A DNA stretch of 64,000 nt, from positions 14,992,501-15,056,500 of the forward strand of contig JAWQUS010000027.1 in assembly GCA_036365455.1 (NCBI GenBank). Reading direction: 5' to 3'. The stretch comes from Macrosoma leucophasiata (taxonomy: Eukaryota; Arthropoda; Insecta; Lepidoptera; Hedylidae). A program made the translations under genes and the position numbers. The notes beneath the pieces are model-generated. The model saw only the letters and a list, made by a program, of their open reading frames with translations. It searched no databases and had not been told where the DNA came from. Below, in pieces: positions 1-10,664 of this stretch; position 1 is the stretch's first letter, and each line of letters starts with the position of its first letter.

Positions 1-2330
1 GTTTTGTAGATCTCTATAAGTAGCAGATTATTATAAAATATGTTTAGTGTTGGTTGTTCTGAAGTAGGTACTACTACGTCCAGATGATAGTAAAGAAGAG
101 TGTAGGTGTGGAATCGACCCATAGTACCCAAGTTAATGGTGTAGGTCGACCCACATAAGTTGCTAGCGCACTAGACCAAGATACACCCCAGGGAGTATAC
201 ATCACCACAGTGTTTTTCAGGCTTGGCCCTACTTGTTTTTTATGTGATAAGTAACTCCAGTGCACTGGCATAGCCGCGGGACAACGTTGAGTGTCTTTCA
301 GTCCTGGACGTCAGAAGTGATGTATGTAGCGAAGGAACGAGTCCAACGCCCCAACAAACCAGGTGTGTAATGCGTGTATTGTGTTAATAATGATAATGAT
401 AAGTTCATTATAATCCTGAGTCAATAATCGATAATATCGTTGTAGATATCATTATTCAATAATGACAACTAAAACGTCCATACTTATTTGCAGCCAATAA
501 TTAGTAAATGTTTATAGACATAACCAAGCAATAGTATTTATTTACTATTAATGTCCATAGGCAAAGTCACTTGCAGTCAATGATTAGTAAATGTTTATAG
601 ACCAAAGTCAGTAAATGATAAAACATCGGTATAAATTAACTAACAATGTCTATAGGCTAGATGAATTCTAGTTACTTACTCGCAGTAACAAAGTATGTAT
701 ATAAACAAACACCAAAATGTTCAAATTGATTTAAATAATGTATGCTGAACATTGATGCGGTAATATTTCAATAAAGTATTAATTAATCTCAGCTTCATTG
801 TCAATAAAATAATATTCATCTTATATGAATGCAATACAGCACTAACTGTGTAGTATTAATATAATCTACACGTTCCTTATTGTTATATGATCAATAACTC
901 CAGCTATGCAACAACCACCTTGCTTTGTGATGCTATTTATCAGATTATAATAATACACATAAGGAATATGTCAATTAAGACAACTATTTAAAATAATATA
1001 ATTACTCCAAGCTTATGGGAAAATAGAAATTAAAAACCAATCGGTTAAATATTTACCTACCTAAAATGACTAACAAACATAGCGTGGGAACACTAAAGTA
1101 ATAAAGGAGAATTTTATTACTTTTCAAACTAAAGACGATGACCAGATGTTTGTACTTCCGCCTTTGTAGTGCGAACCCATAATCGTTAAAAATAATAAGC
1201 CTAACATTACACAATGGGTTCCTATTGTTTAACTCGAAAGTTAAAGCCATTTAGTTGCGAGAAATACACCAATGGACCACGTGTTGAACTGTTCATGTTG
1301 AAGACAATAGATAATCCATTGTTTTTTTATTTAAGGTTATTATGTCCAGTTCTCTTTTATGGTCGACACATTTGCTAGCCATGCCTACCTCTAAACACTT
1401 GAGACAATATGCGTGGGAATTCTAGAGAGTTCCAAATATCTTTCTTATTATTGGTCCAGGAAATTGAATCCTGCATCATCAATACCTTTACTCACAAACA
1501 ACTAGGTAAACTATCCTGATGAAATAACGTCCACTGACCATTTACTTATGTACGAACATCGAAGTTCGTTTAGCTGTAACCCTTTACATACATATAAAAT
1601 ACTCCTCATTAGCACTAATATTAACTGAATCGAACAGTTAACTTCAGTGTGAATATAATTTGTACATTCTTGAAATTATATACATAGAGTATGACTTTTA
1701 GTAGATAATTATTAAATTACCTACTACTCTATCGAAATCTACATACACCTATTTATTTGACAATTTACCAATATTATTACTAATGTAACTGAATCGAACA
1801 GTTTACTTAGTAAGTATTTCCTTAGATGTATTGTATATAATATTTTTATTAATTTGTCATTTTAATATTATTACAAATACGACTGATTAGATAGTAACAC
1901 TCTAATTGACCAGGGAATTGAACCCATAGTAATTAGTAATAACTTAAATCACACATTGTAAATATTTAATGACCAGTAAAAGATCATTTTGACTGACAAT
2001 ATTTTATCAATCTGTGAACTCCTAGATTTGTGACCACATGAAAGTAATAATTTCACTTTCATTAAATGATAAATAATAATAATCATCATCATAATCATTT
2101 CAGCTGAGAGACGTCAATGTTAGACACATTCTAAATAAATAATTCTCCACTTTAATTACGTTATTCACTAATTATAATTATTAGGCAACCATCAATTATG
2201 TGAACTACTTTAAATAATTAAATAGTGATTGAAACCCGAGATAATATGTAGGTATTTCAGATTTTCAAATCAAATATCAAAACATCATCTTCAACATATA
2301 TTCTATGACCTACATTATTAAACTGAGAGT
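1..2330. other. AT-rich intergenic DNA, no gene recognised
   Basis: No reading frame here looks like a real protein; the short frames are AT-rich and lack recognisable domains. Two weak local duplications are visible: a segment containing ATTAGTAAATGTTTATAGAC near 510 and again near 583, and one containing ACTGAATCGAACAGTT near 1625 and near 1788. They look like old repeats. If the orphan promoter at 3398-3500 is real, this region could hold introns of a minus-strand gene that continues off the left edge. Confidence 0.5.
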
Positions 2331-2339
2331 ATGAAGTGC

Positions 2340-2740
2340 CAAATATCTCAATTCCTAGTCTCTGCCTGTAGTGTGATGCTATTGAAACATAATTACCTGC
2401 CTTTTATATTAACGTTATTAAACAATTATTATTTCTCTGTAGTGTAATGCTATTGAGTCACTATTATTTACCTATAGTTTATTCAGTTTGTCTGTAATAC
2501 AATTTTATCAGAGAATATTATTATCTACCTATAATATAATGCTGTTGAAGCAATATCATCTGACTTCAACCTAATAGTATCAATATTCTGCTATCTGCCT
2601 GTAGTGTAATGCTATCAAAATATATTCTCTGTAATCTAACATTATAACAACACTAATACTTCACTATAATTTTACGTCTATCTGCCTGTAGTGTAGCACC
2701 ATAAAACACTAATTTCCATCTATAATTTAATATATTCGGA
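2340..2740. repeat. diverged tandem repeat, CTGTAGTGTAATGCTAT core
   Basis: Variants of the core CTGCCTGTAGTGTAATGCT recur about six times, near 2365, 2438, 2490, 2533, 2593 and 2683, at irregular spacings of roughly 45 to 90 bases. The copies are well diverged, so this is an old array. No coding potential was seen. Confidence 0.5.
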
Positions 2741-2798
2741 ACACTAGTGAGCATAGAAAATAGTCTAAATTCAGACAAATTATTGAATATTAACTCAC

Positions 2799-2850
2799 GG
2801 TTAGTCGACGGCTCCCCGCTCTGCTGGTTGGCGATAATGCGCATACGCAT
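2799..2850 (-). CDS. possible first coding exon of a minus-strand gene
   Basis: On the minus strand an ATG at 2850 opens a short frame reading MRMRIIANQQSGEPSTN. It runs into a consensus splice donor (GTGAGT) whose GT lies at 2798-2797, leaving the reading frame in phase 1. The stretch is more GC-rich than its surroundings. A TATA promoter and a noncoding exon with a GTGAGT donor lie upstream on the same strand at 3398-3500, so the two could be exons 1 and 2 of one gene. The acceptor in front of this exon is weak (a possible TTAG near 2875) and no downstream exon was recognised. I cannot name the protein, and the call rests on the splice donor and the composition alone. Confidence 0.25.
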
Positions 2851-3397
2851 TACGTGGTGAAGATGACTCGATCGCTAATTTATACCTATTTATTTCTATA
2901 CACAAATGCCTATGCTAATAATTAAATTCCTGAAGATTCCTAACTTAAAATAATAGTAATCTATGATACGTTTCAATTAAGAGTGCCTTATACTGCGTGT
3001 AATTGTGACTAAAACTGGTACAAGGTATTATAATGCCTACTTCTCCTTTTCCTAATCTTAAAATATAATTTTCTAGTAAAAAACCTCTGGTTTCCCTATT
3101 GCATTTATACTACCTATGAATTCCTATCAGGTTTTGTTTAATTTAAATAAATGAATCTACTTTCTGTTCGCAAAACTAAATAAAGCTAATTTATATTGTA
3201 AGATTATATGAAGTACTTCATTTTGTATAAACACATCCTAAAAATCTCTCAATAAAAGAATAACCAGATAAGTAAATAAACATAAAATAGGTAACCCTCA
3301 GTGAATTTAGTATAAAGTTATCGTTATTAACTAATGAGTTAAAATATTATATGAAATTAGTGTAACCTATTTTATATTTAAAATAAAAATCACTCAC

Positions 3398-3500
3398 CAA
3401 ACGCCCCGCTACCACTACCTACTTTGCACCACCGTCCTAATCGTCGCCCTGGCTCTCTAACTACAACTGTCTCTCCTCTCCCGTCAACATCCCTTATATA
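3398..3500 (-). promoter_or_regulatory. orphan TATA promoter and noncoding 5' exon
   Basis: On the minus strand a TATATAAG box lies at 3500-3493. About 30 bases downstream is an initiator-like ACAGT (3470-3466), the usual arthropod spacing. The predicted transcript continues without an ATG for about 70 bases to a perfect GTGAGTG splice donor (GT at 3397-3396). This reads as a core promoter with an untranslated first exon pointing left, away from the Q-rich gene. The predicted transcript start is inference from spacing. Confidence 0.4.
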
Positions 3501-4201
3501 TCGATCCTTTTTTCTGAATTTGGGATACGGTGGGGATGTGGCTATGCTCGCATTTTTTATGAGCGTCCTATGGTTCTCAACATACCTTACCAATAGTGTA
3601 TCTCAACTATTTAGTTATGATACCTATAAAACATAGGTATATATTCATATAGTAATATGCAAAAAAAAAATATCTATCGTGCTTTGATTAAATTCTATGT
3701 GACGGCATATGGATGTCGTTACAGTAGGTTTACCTACATTTGTTTATCCCACGGTCAAAAATTGAGACCAAATCCATCACATTTGCATACTTTCTGCTGC
3801 ATAAATATTCATTATGTAGGTAGTAATTTTTCGTACCTCACCTGTCAATAGTCAATGACTATTGACAGGTGAAATTATACAAAACAATTACAAAATGGCC
3901 TTGCGATTTGTCTTCGTGTAGCGCGTGACCTGTCCTTGAATATTTGTATATTCCTTGAATGAATTCGCTAATTAGGTACTCGTACCTACTTCGAAAAAGT
4001 ATTTTTTGTTCATCCTACAATATGCATTAATTTTGTTATTTTCTAATTTACCTTTATTAAATATGTACATATATGACTGAATCTAGATCGAGGTTTAAAT
4101 TAAATTACGTATACTTCTTCAATCTTGAATACCTACTAGAGATGTGCTCTATTGAGCTTACCTACCTATTATATTTAACAATTTATTGTTTTACATTACA
4201 G
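3501..4201. other. DNA upstream of the Q-rich exon, no gene recognised
   Basis: AT-rich sequence with no supported exon. Its right end has the features of intron DNA: a pyrimidine-rich run and a CAG acceptor immediately before 4202. The near-perfect hairpin at 3838-3872 is listed separately. Confidence 0.4.
3838..3872. repeat. perfect 17-bp inverted repeat, 1-nt loop
   Basis: Arms at 3838-3854 and 3856-3872 (TCACCTGTCAATAGTCA and its exact reverse complement) are separated by a single A. No flanking duplication or terminal motif ties it to a transposon. Confidence 0.85.
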
Positions 4202-5959
4202 GTGTCGGTTGTTGTCCTCGTCGCTATCTTATCGTCCGTAGTAACAGAAGACACAACCAGCATTGATGGCGGAGGTGACATATTCAATAGCCTGGAAACA
4301 AAACCCTCAGTTCGACTAGATCCTTATATAAGGAAGGCTTTACTAAAGGCTCTTAGTGAACTAGAAGAAAATGACAATTTAACTGACGTTGACACCACCG
4401 CCAGTGGAACGGAACTTTTAAACACAAGCGATGATATAACTGGAACACCAACGCCTGGGGAACACATACAAATTCACTCATTTGTAGTAAATGGACAGGC
4501 AGCTTTTGCTAATAACTCGAATACAAAACCAACTCTAATCGATAATAATATTTCGATTCTGAGCACAACAGCGGGGAATGTAGAAAATCAAGTAACAGCT
4601 ACACTGCCAACACAATCGCCATTCAACAATATCTTCCAAATAAAATCATCGGGTATTAATATTCAACAAGCGAGGAGCATACAAAGTACATCGAAACCTA
4701 ATTCGAATGAACAAACTACTTTTATTCCCCGTCCAACAACAACCACAACGACAACCACTACCACGACTACAACGACTACTCCTAAACCGACACATAATGA
4801 CGATGGTGAAAATATTGAAGAGGTGGACCAACGAGATGTCCAAGTTTTCCAAGCGCCTTTAGTAGCAGCATTTACCGTTCACCAAGATGCTCACGGTTTA
4901 CCTAAAAAAGTCATACCTATTTTCCAACAAACAAACGTTCAGAAAGAACTAAAACCACTTCAGCCTCCAAATCTGGCTTCAGGTGTTCTTCCACCTCAAA
5001 TCCTTTCACAAAAATTATCAAACGGAAATGTCAATTTTAACAAATCACCATCAAATGATTTTATTTCACAGCAATTATCTCTACAAAAACAATTGGAAGA
5101 AAAGCAGCGAATTTTAGAAGAACAACTTCGTTTCCTGCAGATTCAACAACGGCAACAGGAAGAATTGTTAAGAAAACAACAATTTTTATTACAACAAAAG
5201 GAAGCGCAAAGACAGCAGCAAATTCTTTTCGAACAAGAACAATTTAAGAGACAGCAATTAATATCTGAACAGCAAAAGTTGCCCTTCAATTCTGCTATAA
5301 ATAATTTTGAAAGCACACAGAAAAATATACAGCAGAATGTAATTGGAAGTCAAAGTAATAGTTTTCGTCCAATAAACCCATCTCCTGCTCCACCACTATC
5401 CGCTCCAATAACAATTCAACCTAGTGTATCTTTGGATCACAGTAATCTCCTAGGAAGTCAACAGCAGCTACCGAACAGAGAAGCTGTAGATTTTCTGATC
5501 CATTTGCGCAATCAACAATCTCAACAATTTCCTTTACAAGAAAACCATCTTCCACAGGGCATAAGTAACTTCTTACACCCTAATCCAATTCAAGATTTGC
5601 AACAGGGACAAAATTTTAATCACGTTAAATTAGACGATCAACTTCAAAAACAAGGAAATCGTGTTTTCAGGCAAGAAAGTGGGGTAGGTAATTTTGGGTT
5701 TAATAACCCAAATTTTAACCGATTTGCCACATTTGGCCCTATTCAATCAAACCGTTACTTTCCCGCGAACAGGCCAATTTTTTACAACCCCGACGCAGAA
5801 TTAAAACAGCTATTGGTACAAAATGGACTCAATGGAAGAGCACATGAAGACTTGAACATAGTTACTAAGGTTCTGTCCCTGAATCATGGTATACCAATTA
5901 ATAACGTGTCCAATCGATTACCTTTTGATAGTAGAAGACATGTAAGGACACAATTATAA
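4202..5959 (+). CDS. Thr/Gln-rich secreted-type protein, terminal exon
   Basis: The frame is open from 4073, but a strong acceptor (pyrimidine run and ACAG ending at 4201) makes the exon start at 4202, phase 0; the first 43 residues of the open frame are probably intron. The exon encodes 585 residues. It opens with a hydrophobic run (VSVVVLVAILSSVV), the likely rest of a signal peptide whose Met lies on an unseen upstream exon. Then follow an acidic Ser/Thr-rich part, a run of about 15 Thr (near exon residue 180), a Gln/Leu/Glu coiled-coil-like segment (about residues 295-370, many QQ and LEEQ repeats) and an Asn/Pro/Gln/Phe-rich C-terminus. No enzyme or chitin-binding (RR) motif is visible. 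Such proteins in insects are often extracellular matrix or cuticle components, but that is inference; databases may label it mediator-like only because of its Gln content. Stop TAA at 5957. Confidence 0.8.
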   Translation: MSVVVLVAILSSVVTEDTTSIDGGGDIFNSLETKPSVRLDPYIRKALLKALSELEENDNLTDVDTTASGTELLNTSDDITGTPTPGEHIQIHSFVVNGQAAFANNSNTKPTLIDNNISILSTTAGNVENQVTATLPTQSPFNNIFQIKSSGINIQQARSIQSTSKPNSNEQTTFIPRPTTTTTTTTTTTTTTTPKPTHNDDGENIEEVDQRDVQVFQAPLVAAFTVHQDAHGLPKKVIPIFQQTNVQKELKPLQPPNLASGVLPPQILSQKLSNGNVNFNKSPSNDFISQQLSLQKQLEEKQRILEEQLRFLQIQQRQQEELLRKQQFLLQQKEAQRQQQILFEQEQFKRQQLISEQQKLPFNSAINNFESTQKNIQQNVIGSQSNSFRPINPSPAPPLSAPITIQPSVSLDHSNLLGSQQQLPNREAVDFLIHLRNQQSQQFPLQENHLPQGISNFLHPNPIQDLQQGQNFNHVKLDDQLQKQGNRVFRQESGVGNFGFNNPNFNRFATFGPIQSNRYFPANRPIFYNPDAELKQLLVQNGLNGRAHEDLNIVTKVLSLNHGIPINNVSNRLPFDSRRHVRTQL

Positions 5960-6600
5960 AACATGTTATTGCTTAAAATTATTTTTTATTATAGTCATTT
6001 GAGATAAAAGTCCAGTAAAATGTGAAAATAACCACAAAAATGTTGGGTTGTGATTTAATTTGATTTATGACTTTATCCATAGAAATACGAATTATAAGAT
6101 TTCTGTGACTTTATCATAATATTATGATGATCTATATCCGCCAATTCAGACTGAATAATAATTGCTAATTATTTTTGTACCTACTACACTCCGTATTGGT
6201 AAGCAGTTTTAAATAAGTATGCAGCCAAAATAATTATGTGATTTAATTTTGGCTTATTTCTCCATATCTACCTACTTAAATATATAAGCTCATTTTGTAT
6301 AATTTTCACAAATAATATGACGTATCACTTTAGATGTAACGACTTATTTATTTTTGTATTAATTTTGTGAACTGCCATAAGTAGTAAATATAGTAATTAA
6401 GGCTAGTTATAAAATACGTAAGTTTAGATTAAGATAGAGTTCTGGTTATTTTTCATCTAGAGGATTTTTTTCAACATTGTATTTCATTGACAATTCAAGT
6501 GATTTACTTTATGCAAGTATACCTTAACTGAACCTTAGGATACGTAAACTGCCTATGACTTTCAAACGAACGTAAGCATTATATTTTTCAATAAATAGAA
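5960..6600 (+). other. probable 3' UTR of the Q-rich gene
   Basis: AT-rich, no open frame. A canonical AATAAA lies at 6590-6595, about 630 bases after the stop, just before a poly(T) tract that belongs to an inserted retroposon. A second AATAAA lies near 7312. Either could end the transcript. Confidence 0.5.
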
Positions 6601-6604
6601 CTAT

Positions 6605-6608
6605 AATT

Positions 6609-6643
<35 letters not shown>

Positions 6644-6895
6644 AATGGAAATGGTAAACAAGCATGCAGTTCACATTGATGTTAAGTGATGACTGCAGCC
6701 TATAGACACCCACACAAAGACCAAGGTCAAAATGCAGATGCGTTACCACTCCTGAGGCCTAAGGTCTTATGCCTCTGTGCCGGAAATTACAGGGCCGTAC
6801 ATTACCACCTGACCGGAACACGATAGTGTTGAACACTACCATTTAGCGGCAAGTATATTAGGCAATGCGGTGGTGCCTACGCCCGCGAGCTCCGA
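6605..6895 (-). mobile_element. family A retroposon (SINE-like), poly(A) copy
   Basis: On the minus strand this copy ends in a long poly(A), seen as a T run from about 6610. Its body carries the markers shared by all family A copies (GCATGCAGTTCACATTGATG, AAGTGATGACTGCAGCCTAT, CCACCTGACCGGAACACG). The layout resembles 3' tails of lepidopteran LINEs and their SINEs, ending in reverse with a GGTGGTAGAGCTCC-type head in the best copies. Other copies are at 18822, 21889, 22178, 32834, 50988, 53080, 57218, 58540 and 60208. Confidence 0.75.
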
Positions 6896-7429
6896 AAATT
6901 TATTTACCTAGTTAAAAGTAAACTACTCTCTTCTCCATACATGTTTGAAAATTTAAAATAATAAACAAGTTTTACTAGTAAAATTAAAAATCTGTAGAGA
7001 TAACTGAGTGTTCAATATGTAAATACTTTTGTTTTGAAAGTCGTCTGGTACACTACAGTAGTCGAACTGTGCTTTATATGTCCATGAATATAGCTTCGTA
7101 GGTATTGCATTAGTCTATTTCTTTATTGTATAAAAACTTAATATAAACTATGCAGCTTTAATATCATTAAACGTGTGAAAACCCAATTGTAAACTGAAAA
7201 CTAGTTTTTGTGCTAAGTGATATTGTATTATAACTAGTTTTTTGAGTTTACATTTACTATTTACACATTATCAAACTATACGGACAACTGTAACTTGGTG
7301 TAAATAACATAAATAAACTTATGTTTCATTTATTTGCGGTGTTATCATTTATAACCAATGGTGTTTCACAAACGAGCTTCTTGTTTTTCTATCTCTCTAT
7401 CTAACAGTATCTAAGTATCTTATGTTTAA
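6896..7429. other. AT-rich intergenic DNA
   Basis: No gene, RNA or clear repeat recognised. It contains an AATAAA near 7312 that could be an alternative polyadenylation site for the Q-rich gene. Confidence 0.4.
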
Positions 7430-7744
7430 TTAGCGGCCCGCCCCGGCTTCGCACGGGTGCAATATTACCTACATTACTACTATCTTAATAAAATATAAAG
7501 ATTAGCGCTCCTGAATAGTGTTACATAAACTGATTGTGAAAGAATTTTCATAATCGATTCAGTATTTACGAAGATTATCCCCTACAAACAAACAAACAAA
7601 CAAACCTCTTTATAAAATAAAATAGACGGACCGTGCAGCAGAAATATCTTCTCACCATAACTTCAAAACCGTACGTCCAATTTTAATCATTCAAAGACCA
7701 AATATTATCTATATTAACTGAATTTAGTGAATTAATTTATCTTG

Positions 7745-8777
7745 CAATCAAGCATGTGTGCGGGTAGATGGTAACATGTCACCCTGGTTTGATGTTAACA
7801 TCGGTGTCAAACAGGGTTGCGTGCTTTCGTCTAGGCTGTTTATTATATATCTGGACAAATGCCTCCAGAGGGTGAAGTTGATGGATGTGGGAGTGCGTAT
7901 GGGTGACTTAGTGGTGAACTGTCTGCTTTACGCAGATGATGCGGTAATTGTTAGCTCTACACCATCTGGGCTACAAGCACTAGTCACAGTCATGAAAGAG
8001 GATTGTATGGAGAAAGGCTTACAATTGAATGTGGATAAAACTAAAGTATTAGTATTTGAAAGAGATGAACAGAGAACAAATGCAAGGGTAGTAGTAGATG
8101 ATGCAGTGTTAGAACAGGTTGTTGAAATTGTATATCTTGGATGTGCTTTTAGCAAGGATGGTAGGTACACCACTGACATAGAAAGAAGAGTGCTTGCTGG
8201 GAATTGCGTGAATGGAGCGTTGGGTAAGCTGCTAGAATCTAAACATCTCAGCCAGCGGGCTCGACTAGCCGTACATAATGCTGTACTTACTCCAACGCTT
8301 TTATATGGAAGCGAGAGCTGGGTATGCAGGAAAGAGCATGAAAGTAAGTTGAACGCGGTCGAGATGAGATCTTTGCGCAAGATCTGCGGTGTATCACTCA
8401 CCGATCGCGTTCGTAATGAAGATGTAAGAAAGAGACTTTGTGTGAATGATAGTATCGGTGTAAAAATGAAAAAAGGCATGCTCCGATGGTTCGGGCATAT
8501 AGAAAGAATGTCGAATGAGCGAATGACTAAACAGATATACAATGTGAATGTGGATGGTTGCAGAGGCCCAGGAAGACCAAGGCTGACCTACCATGACCAA
8601 ATAGGTCGAGTTCTGTCTGATGGTGGGGTCAAAAGTCTTAGGAATCGGCGTGCATGTATGAAGAGAATGATGAAGGTAGACGAGGCACGAGAGGTTTGTC
8701 AGAACCGGGATGTCTGGCGCTCTACACTCTCTGCCTACCCCGTTAGGGACCTGGCGTGAAGATACATACATACATAC
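7745..8777 (+). mobile_element. RTE-like non-LTR retrotransposon, 5' truncated
   Basis: The insertion is flanked by an 11-bp target duplication, AATTTATCTTG, at 7734-7744 and 8778-8788. It is a 5'-truncated LINE keeping the C-terminal half of the reverse transcriptase ORF (7758-8759) and a short 3' tail of TACA repeats. The 3' end is almost identical to the copy at 33002-33234 and related to the fragments at 10109 and 61915, so the family has moved recently. It lacks the endonuclease and RT N-terminal part and cannot move by itself. Confidence 0.9.
7758..8759 (+). CDS. reverse transcriptase C-terminal fragment (RTE-like)
   Basis: A 333-residue open frame without stops. Near its start is GVKQGCVLS, an RT finger/palm motif, then the catalytic LLYADDAVIV box at about residues 57-66 (the YADD Asp pair binds metal), and NVDKTKVLVF. 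The following LLYGSESWVCRKEHESKL and RWFGHIERM segments are typical of the region after RT in arthropod RTE-type elements. The C-terminus is a GRPRLTY and CRGPGR-type basic tail. The true start is missing: the element is truncated upstream, so the apparent Met is only an internal residue. It is a retrotransposon fragment, not a host gene. Confidence 0.9.
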   Translation: MRVDGNMSPWFDVNIGVKQGCVLSSRLFIIYLDKCLQRVKLMDVGVRMGDLVVNCLLYADDAVIVSSTPSGLQALVTVMKEDCMEKGLQLNVDKTKVLVFERDEQRTNARVVVDDAVLEQVVEIVYLGCAFSKDGRYTTDIERRVLAGNCVNGALGKLLESKHLSQRARLAVHNAVLTPTLLYGSESWVCRKEHESKLNAVEMRSLRKICGVSLTDRVRNEDVRKRLCVNDSIGVKMKKGMLRWFGHIERMSNERMTKQIYNVNVDGCRGPGRPRLTYHDQIGRVLSDGGVKSLRNRRACMKRMMKVDEAREVCQNRDVWRSTLSAYPVRDLA

Positions 8778-9020
8778 AATTTATCTTGATAAGGACTTTA
8801 GCATGAGTAAAATAAACGCGTTTAAATGTAGTCAAAAAAAAATTATTTTTTTTGAATAAAGAAATGGTTTTATTGTGTCTCACTCGACATAGATAGGTAT
8901 AGGACGTCGCGGACTTTTTTGTTGATATTTATAAGATCTACAATTAATTAAAACATTTAGTGATTCTATCTTTTATAGTCTAGGTAGCGTACGCAAAATA
9001 AGTAACTTTTCTGGTTGATT

Positions 9021-9974
9021 TATTACACCTTTATGCCCACTTCGCCCACAAAATATTGGTGAGTCGGAGTGAGTTTTCACCAAAACGTAGCGGGAATTCG
9101 AAAAAAAAACGACGTGCATTCTACTTATGAGATTCGTCTACAACGCTCGCGGCCCAAAGAGTATACAAATTCGCGGCCTTTTTACATTAGTGGAACGGCA
9201 AGTTCTGCGGTCGTGACCGCGGTCGTTGCGGTCGATTTGTGGAACGCAGCCAACTTAGATTGAACCAATGCTTAGACTAAGTACCTATAGACGTAGCCAT
9301 GTTCGCCATATACTTTGTGGAAGTGAGACAGTTATATACAAAGAACATAAGAAAGTTGAAATAGAGCATCGTATCTTTTGTCCCTTACGGCGTGCCGGTT
9401 TTTGCTTGGCGAACTTCGAAAAGTTAGCCAAACAAATATCTGTCATTGCAATTGCTGTAATAGATAACCTATCGTATACGCATTTATTTATTGTTTTCGA
9501 CGTATATCGGCGATTATTAATAAGTTTTTGGGTATTTATGAGAAAAAGACTCAATTAGTTAAGTGATTAGTGTATAAGGTGTGCAGTAAAATAGGAGGTA
9601 GCAGTATTTTAGCCTGTATAAAAGGTACAGAAACGAGGCCTTTAAACGACATCACTTTTCATTCGTAAGTAAACAGATATTAGTAAATAATGTATGTCTA
9701 TTGAACAAAATACACGTTGAAGCATATAACTCTTGATTATCAATTCAAAATAAAGCACATTTCTCATGAAATTCTTGATTTTTATTCAACGAAATCCCAA
9801 ATACATATTTTGGTGTGTTGCTATAAATTTACTTTTATATTCTCCCTAATTTCGTAGACATAGGTTTTTGTTCTAACAGTGTTAGAATTGATTGACAATA
9901 AGCCATAACAAAATATTAATTATTTCCAAGATGGTGTATAGTACAGAATATTTTTTATTTAAAAAAAAATTGGA
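9021..9974. other. unassigned DNA with a promoter/poly(A) cassette
   Basis: No protein recognised. Near 9205-9235 the motif GCGGTCG recurs several times. From 9617 there is a TATAAAAGG box, a CATTCGTAAGT sequence that could be a splice donor (near 9665), and an AATAAA at 9749-9754. That order is what an LTR or a very short transcription unit would show. Confidence 0.35.
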
Positions 9975-10075
9975 AAGAGAAATTTGACTTCGGGCGAGCA
10001 TCGAACCTGCAACCTCAGGATAATCAGTCCAGCCACTTTACCTCTAAGCTACATAGGTCCCACACCAATGCGTTA
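9975..10075 (-). mobile_element. SINE D copy, tRNA-like promoter
   Basis: On the minus strand it has an A-box-like TAGCTTAGAGGTAAAG and a B box GGTTCGATGC about 45 bases later, followed by CTCGCCCGAAGTCAA. Related copies lie at 15097-15195 (+), 17510-17600 (+) and probably 39370-39465 (-). It is a SINE head, not a working tRNA: the arms do not pair properly. Confidence 0.6.
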
Positions 10076-10108
10076 AACTTTGCCTTTCCTTTTTTTATTT
10101 TTAACTGA

Positions 10109-10208
10109 CTGAGGGTGGGTGAACGACGAGGTTTGTCAGTACCAGGATATCTGGCGCTCTACACTCTCTGCCTACCCCGTTCGGGACCTGGCGTGAAGAT
10201 ACACACAC
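10109..10208 (+). mobile_element. RTE-like LINE, 3' terminal fragment
   Basis: About 100 bases match the 3' end of the element at 7745-8777 (TCTGGCGCTCTACACTCTCT, then GGGACCTGGCGTGAAGATAC) and end in an ACAC-rich tail. Only the last few codons and the tail remain. Confidence 0.85.
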
Positions 10209-10664
10209 ATCTGCATCTAGATCGAGATCTAGAGATCTCAATGTTTAAAAAAATATCTATAAGCTGCAGTTTTCATTTACTCGGTACCCACTTATCGATA
10301 TGAACTTGTTGATCATTGTTTGCCGGTGTATGTTGCTTACTTTTAATGTTTTAAGGGCTAGCATTAAAAATGTTCGAGACCCTTCTGAACTTAGTATTTC
10401 CGTTCATTCCACGGAAATACTAACATTCCCACATTCTGACATTTCATGACAGGACACTATCATTATAATTGTATAATGATTTATGTCTTGATATTTATAA
10501 TTTGAATAATAAAGCGATAATCACACTGTAACTCTTAGTTTTATTTAACTATTACTTACACGCAAATATTGAATGCCTTACCCGATACAGCAATCGTTCT
10601 GATAAACTATCTATAAGATCGCGGCCAAAGAAATAATAATAGTACTGTAGATGATGTTCTAGAG

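Larger units (their letters stand above)
7430..9020 (-). mobile_element. Helitron, interrupted by an RTE-like LINE
   Basis: Read on the minus strand, the 3' end is CTAA (7433-7430) followed by T, preceded by a GC-rich terminal segment (GAAGCCGGGGCGGGCCGC), a normal Helitron end. The RTE-like insertion at 7745-8777 splits it. Past the insertion, sequence such as ATAAGGACTTTA and CGCGGACTTTTTTGTTGAT resembles the interior of the Helitron at 17683-18510. The right boundary is approximate because the 5' TC end was not pinned down. Confidence 0.5.

Noticed and set aside
1053..1250. minus-strand exon ending at a GTAGGT site
   Set aside because: The frame has no recognisable domain and the acceptor is missing.
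7928..8542. 204-codon frame on the minus strand
   Set aside because: Shadow of the reverse transcriptase frame on the other strand.
9268..9558. 96-codon gene
   Set aside because: No known motif; overlapped by an equally long frame on the other strand. I could not support either.
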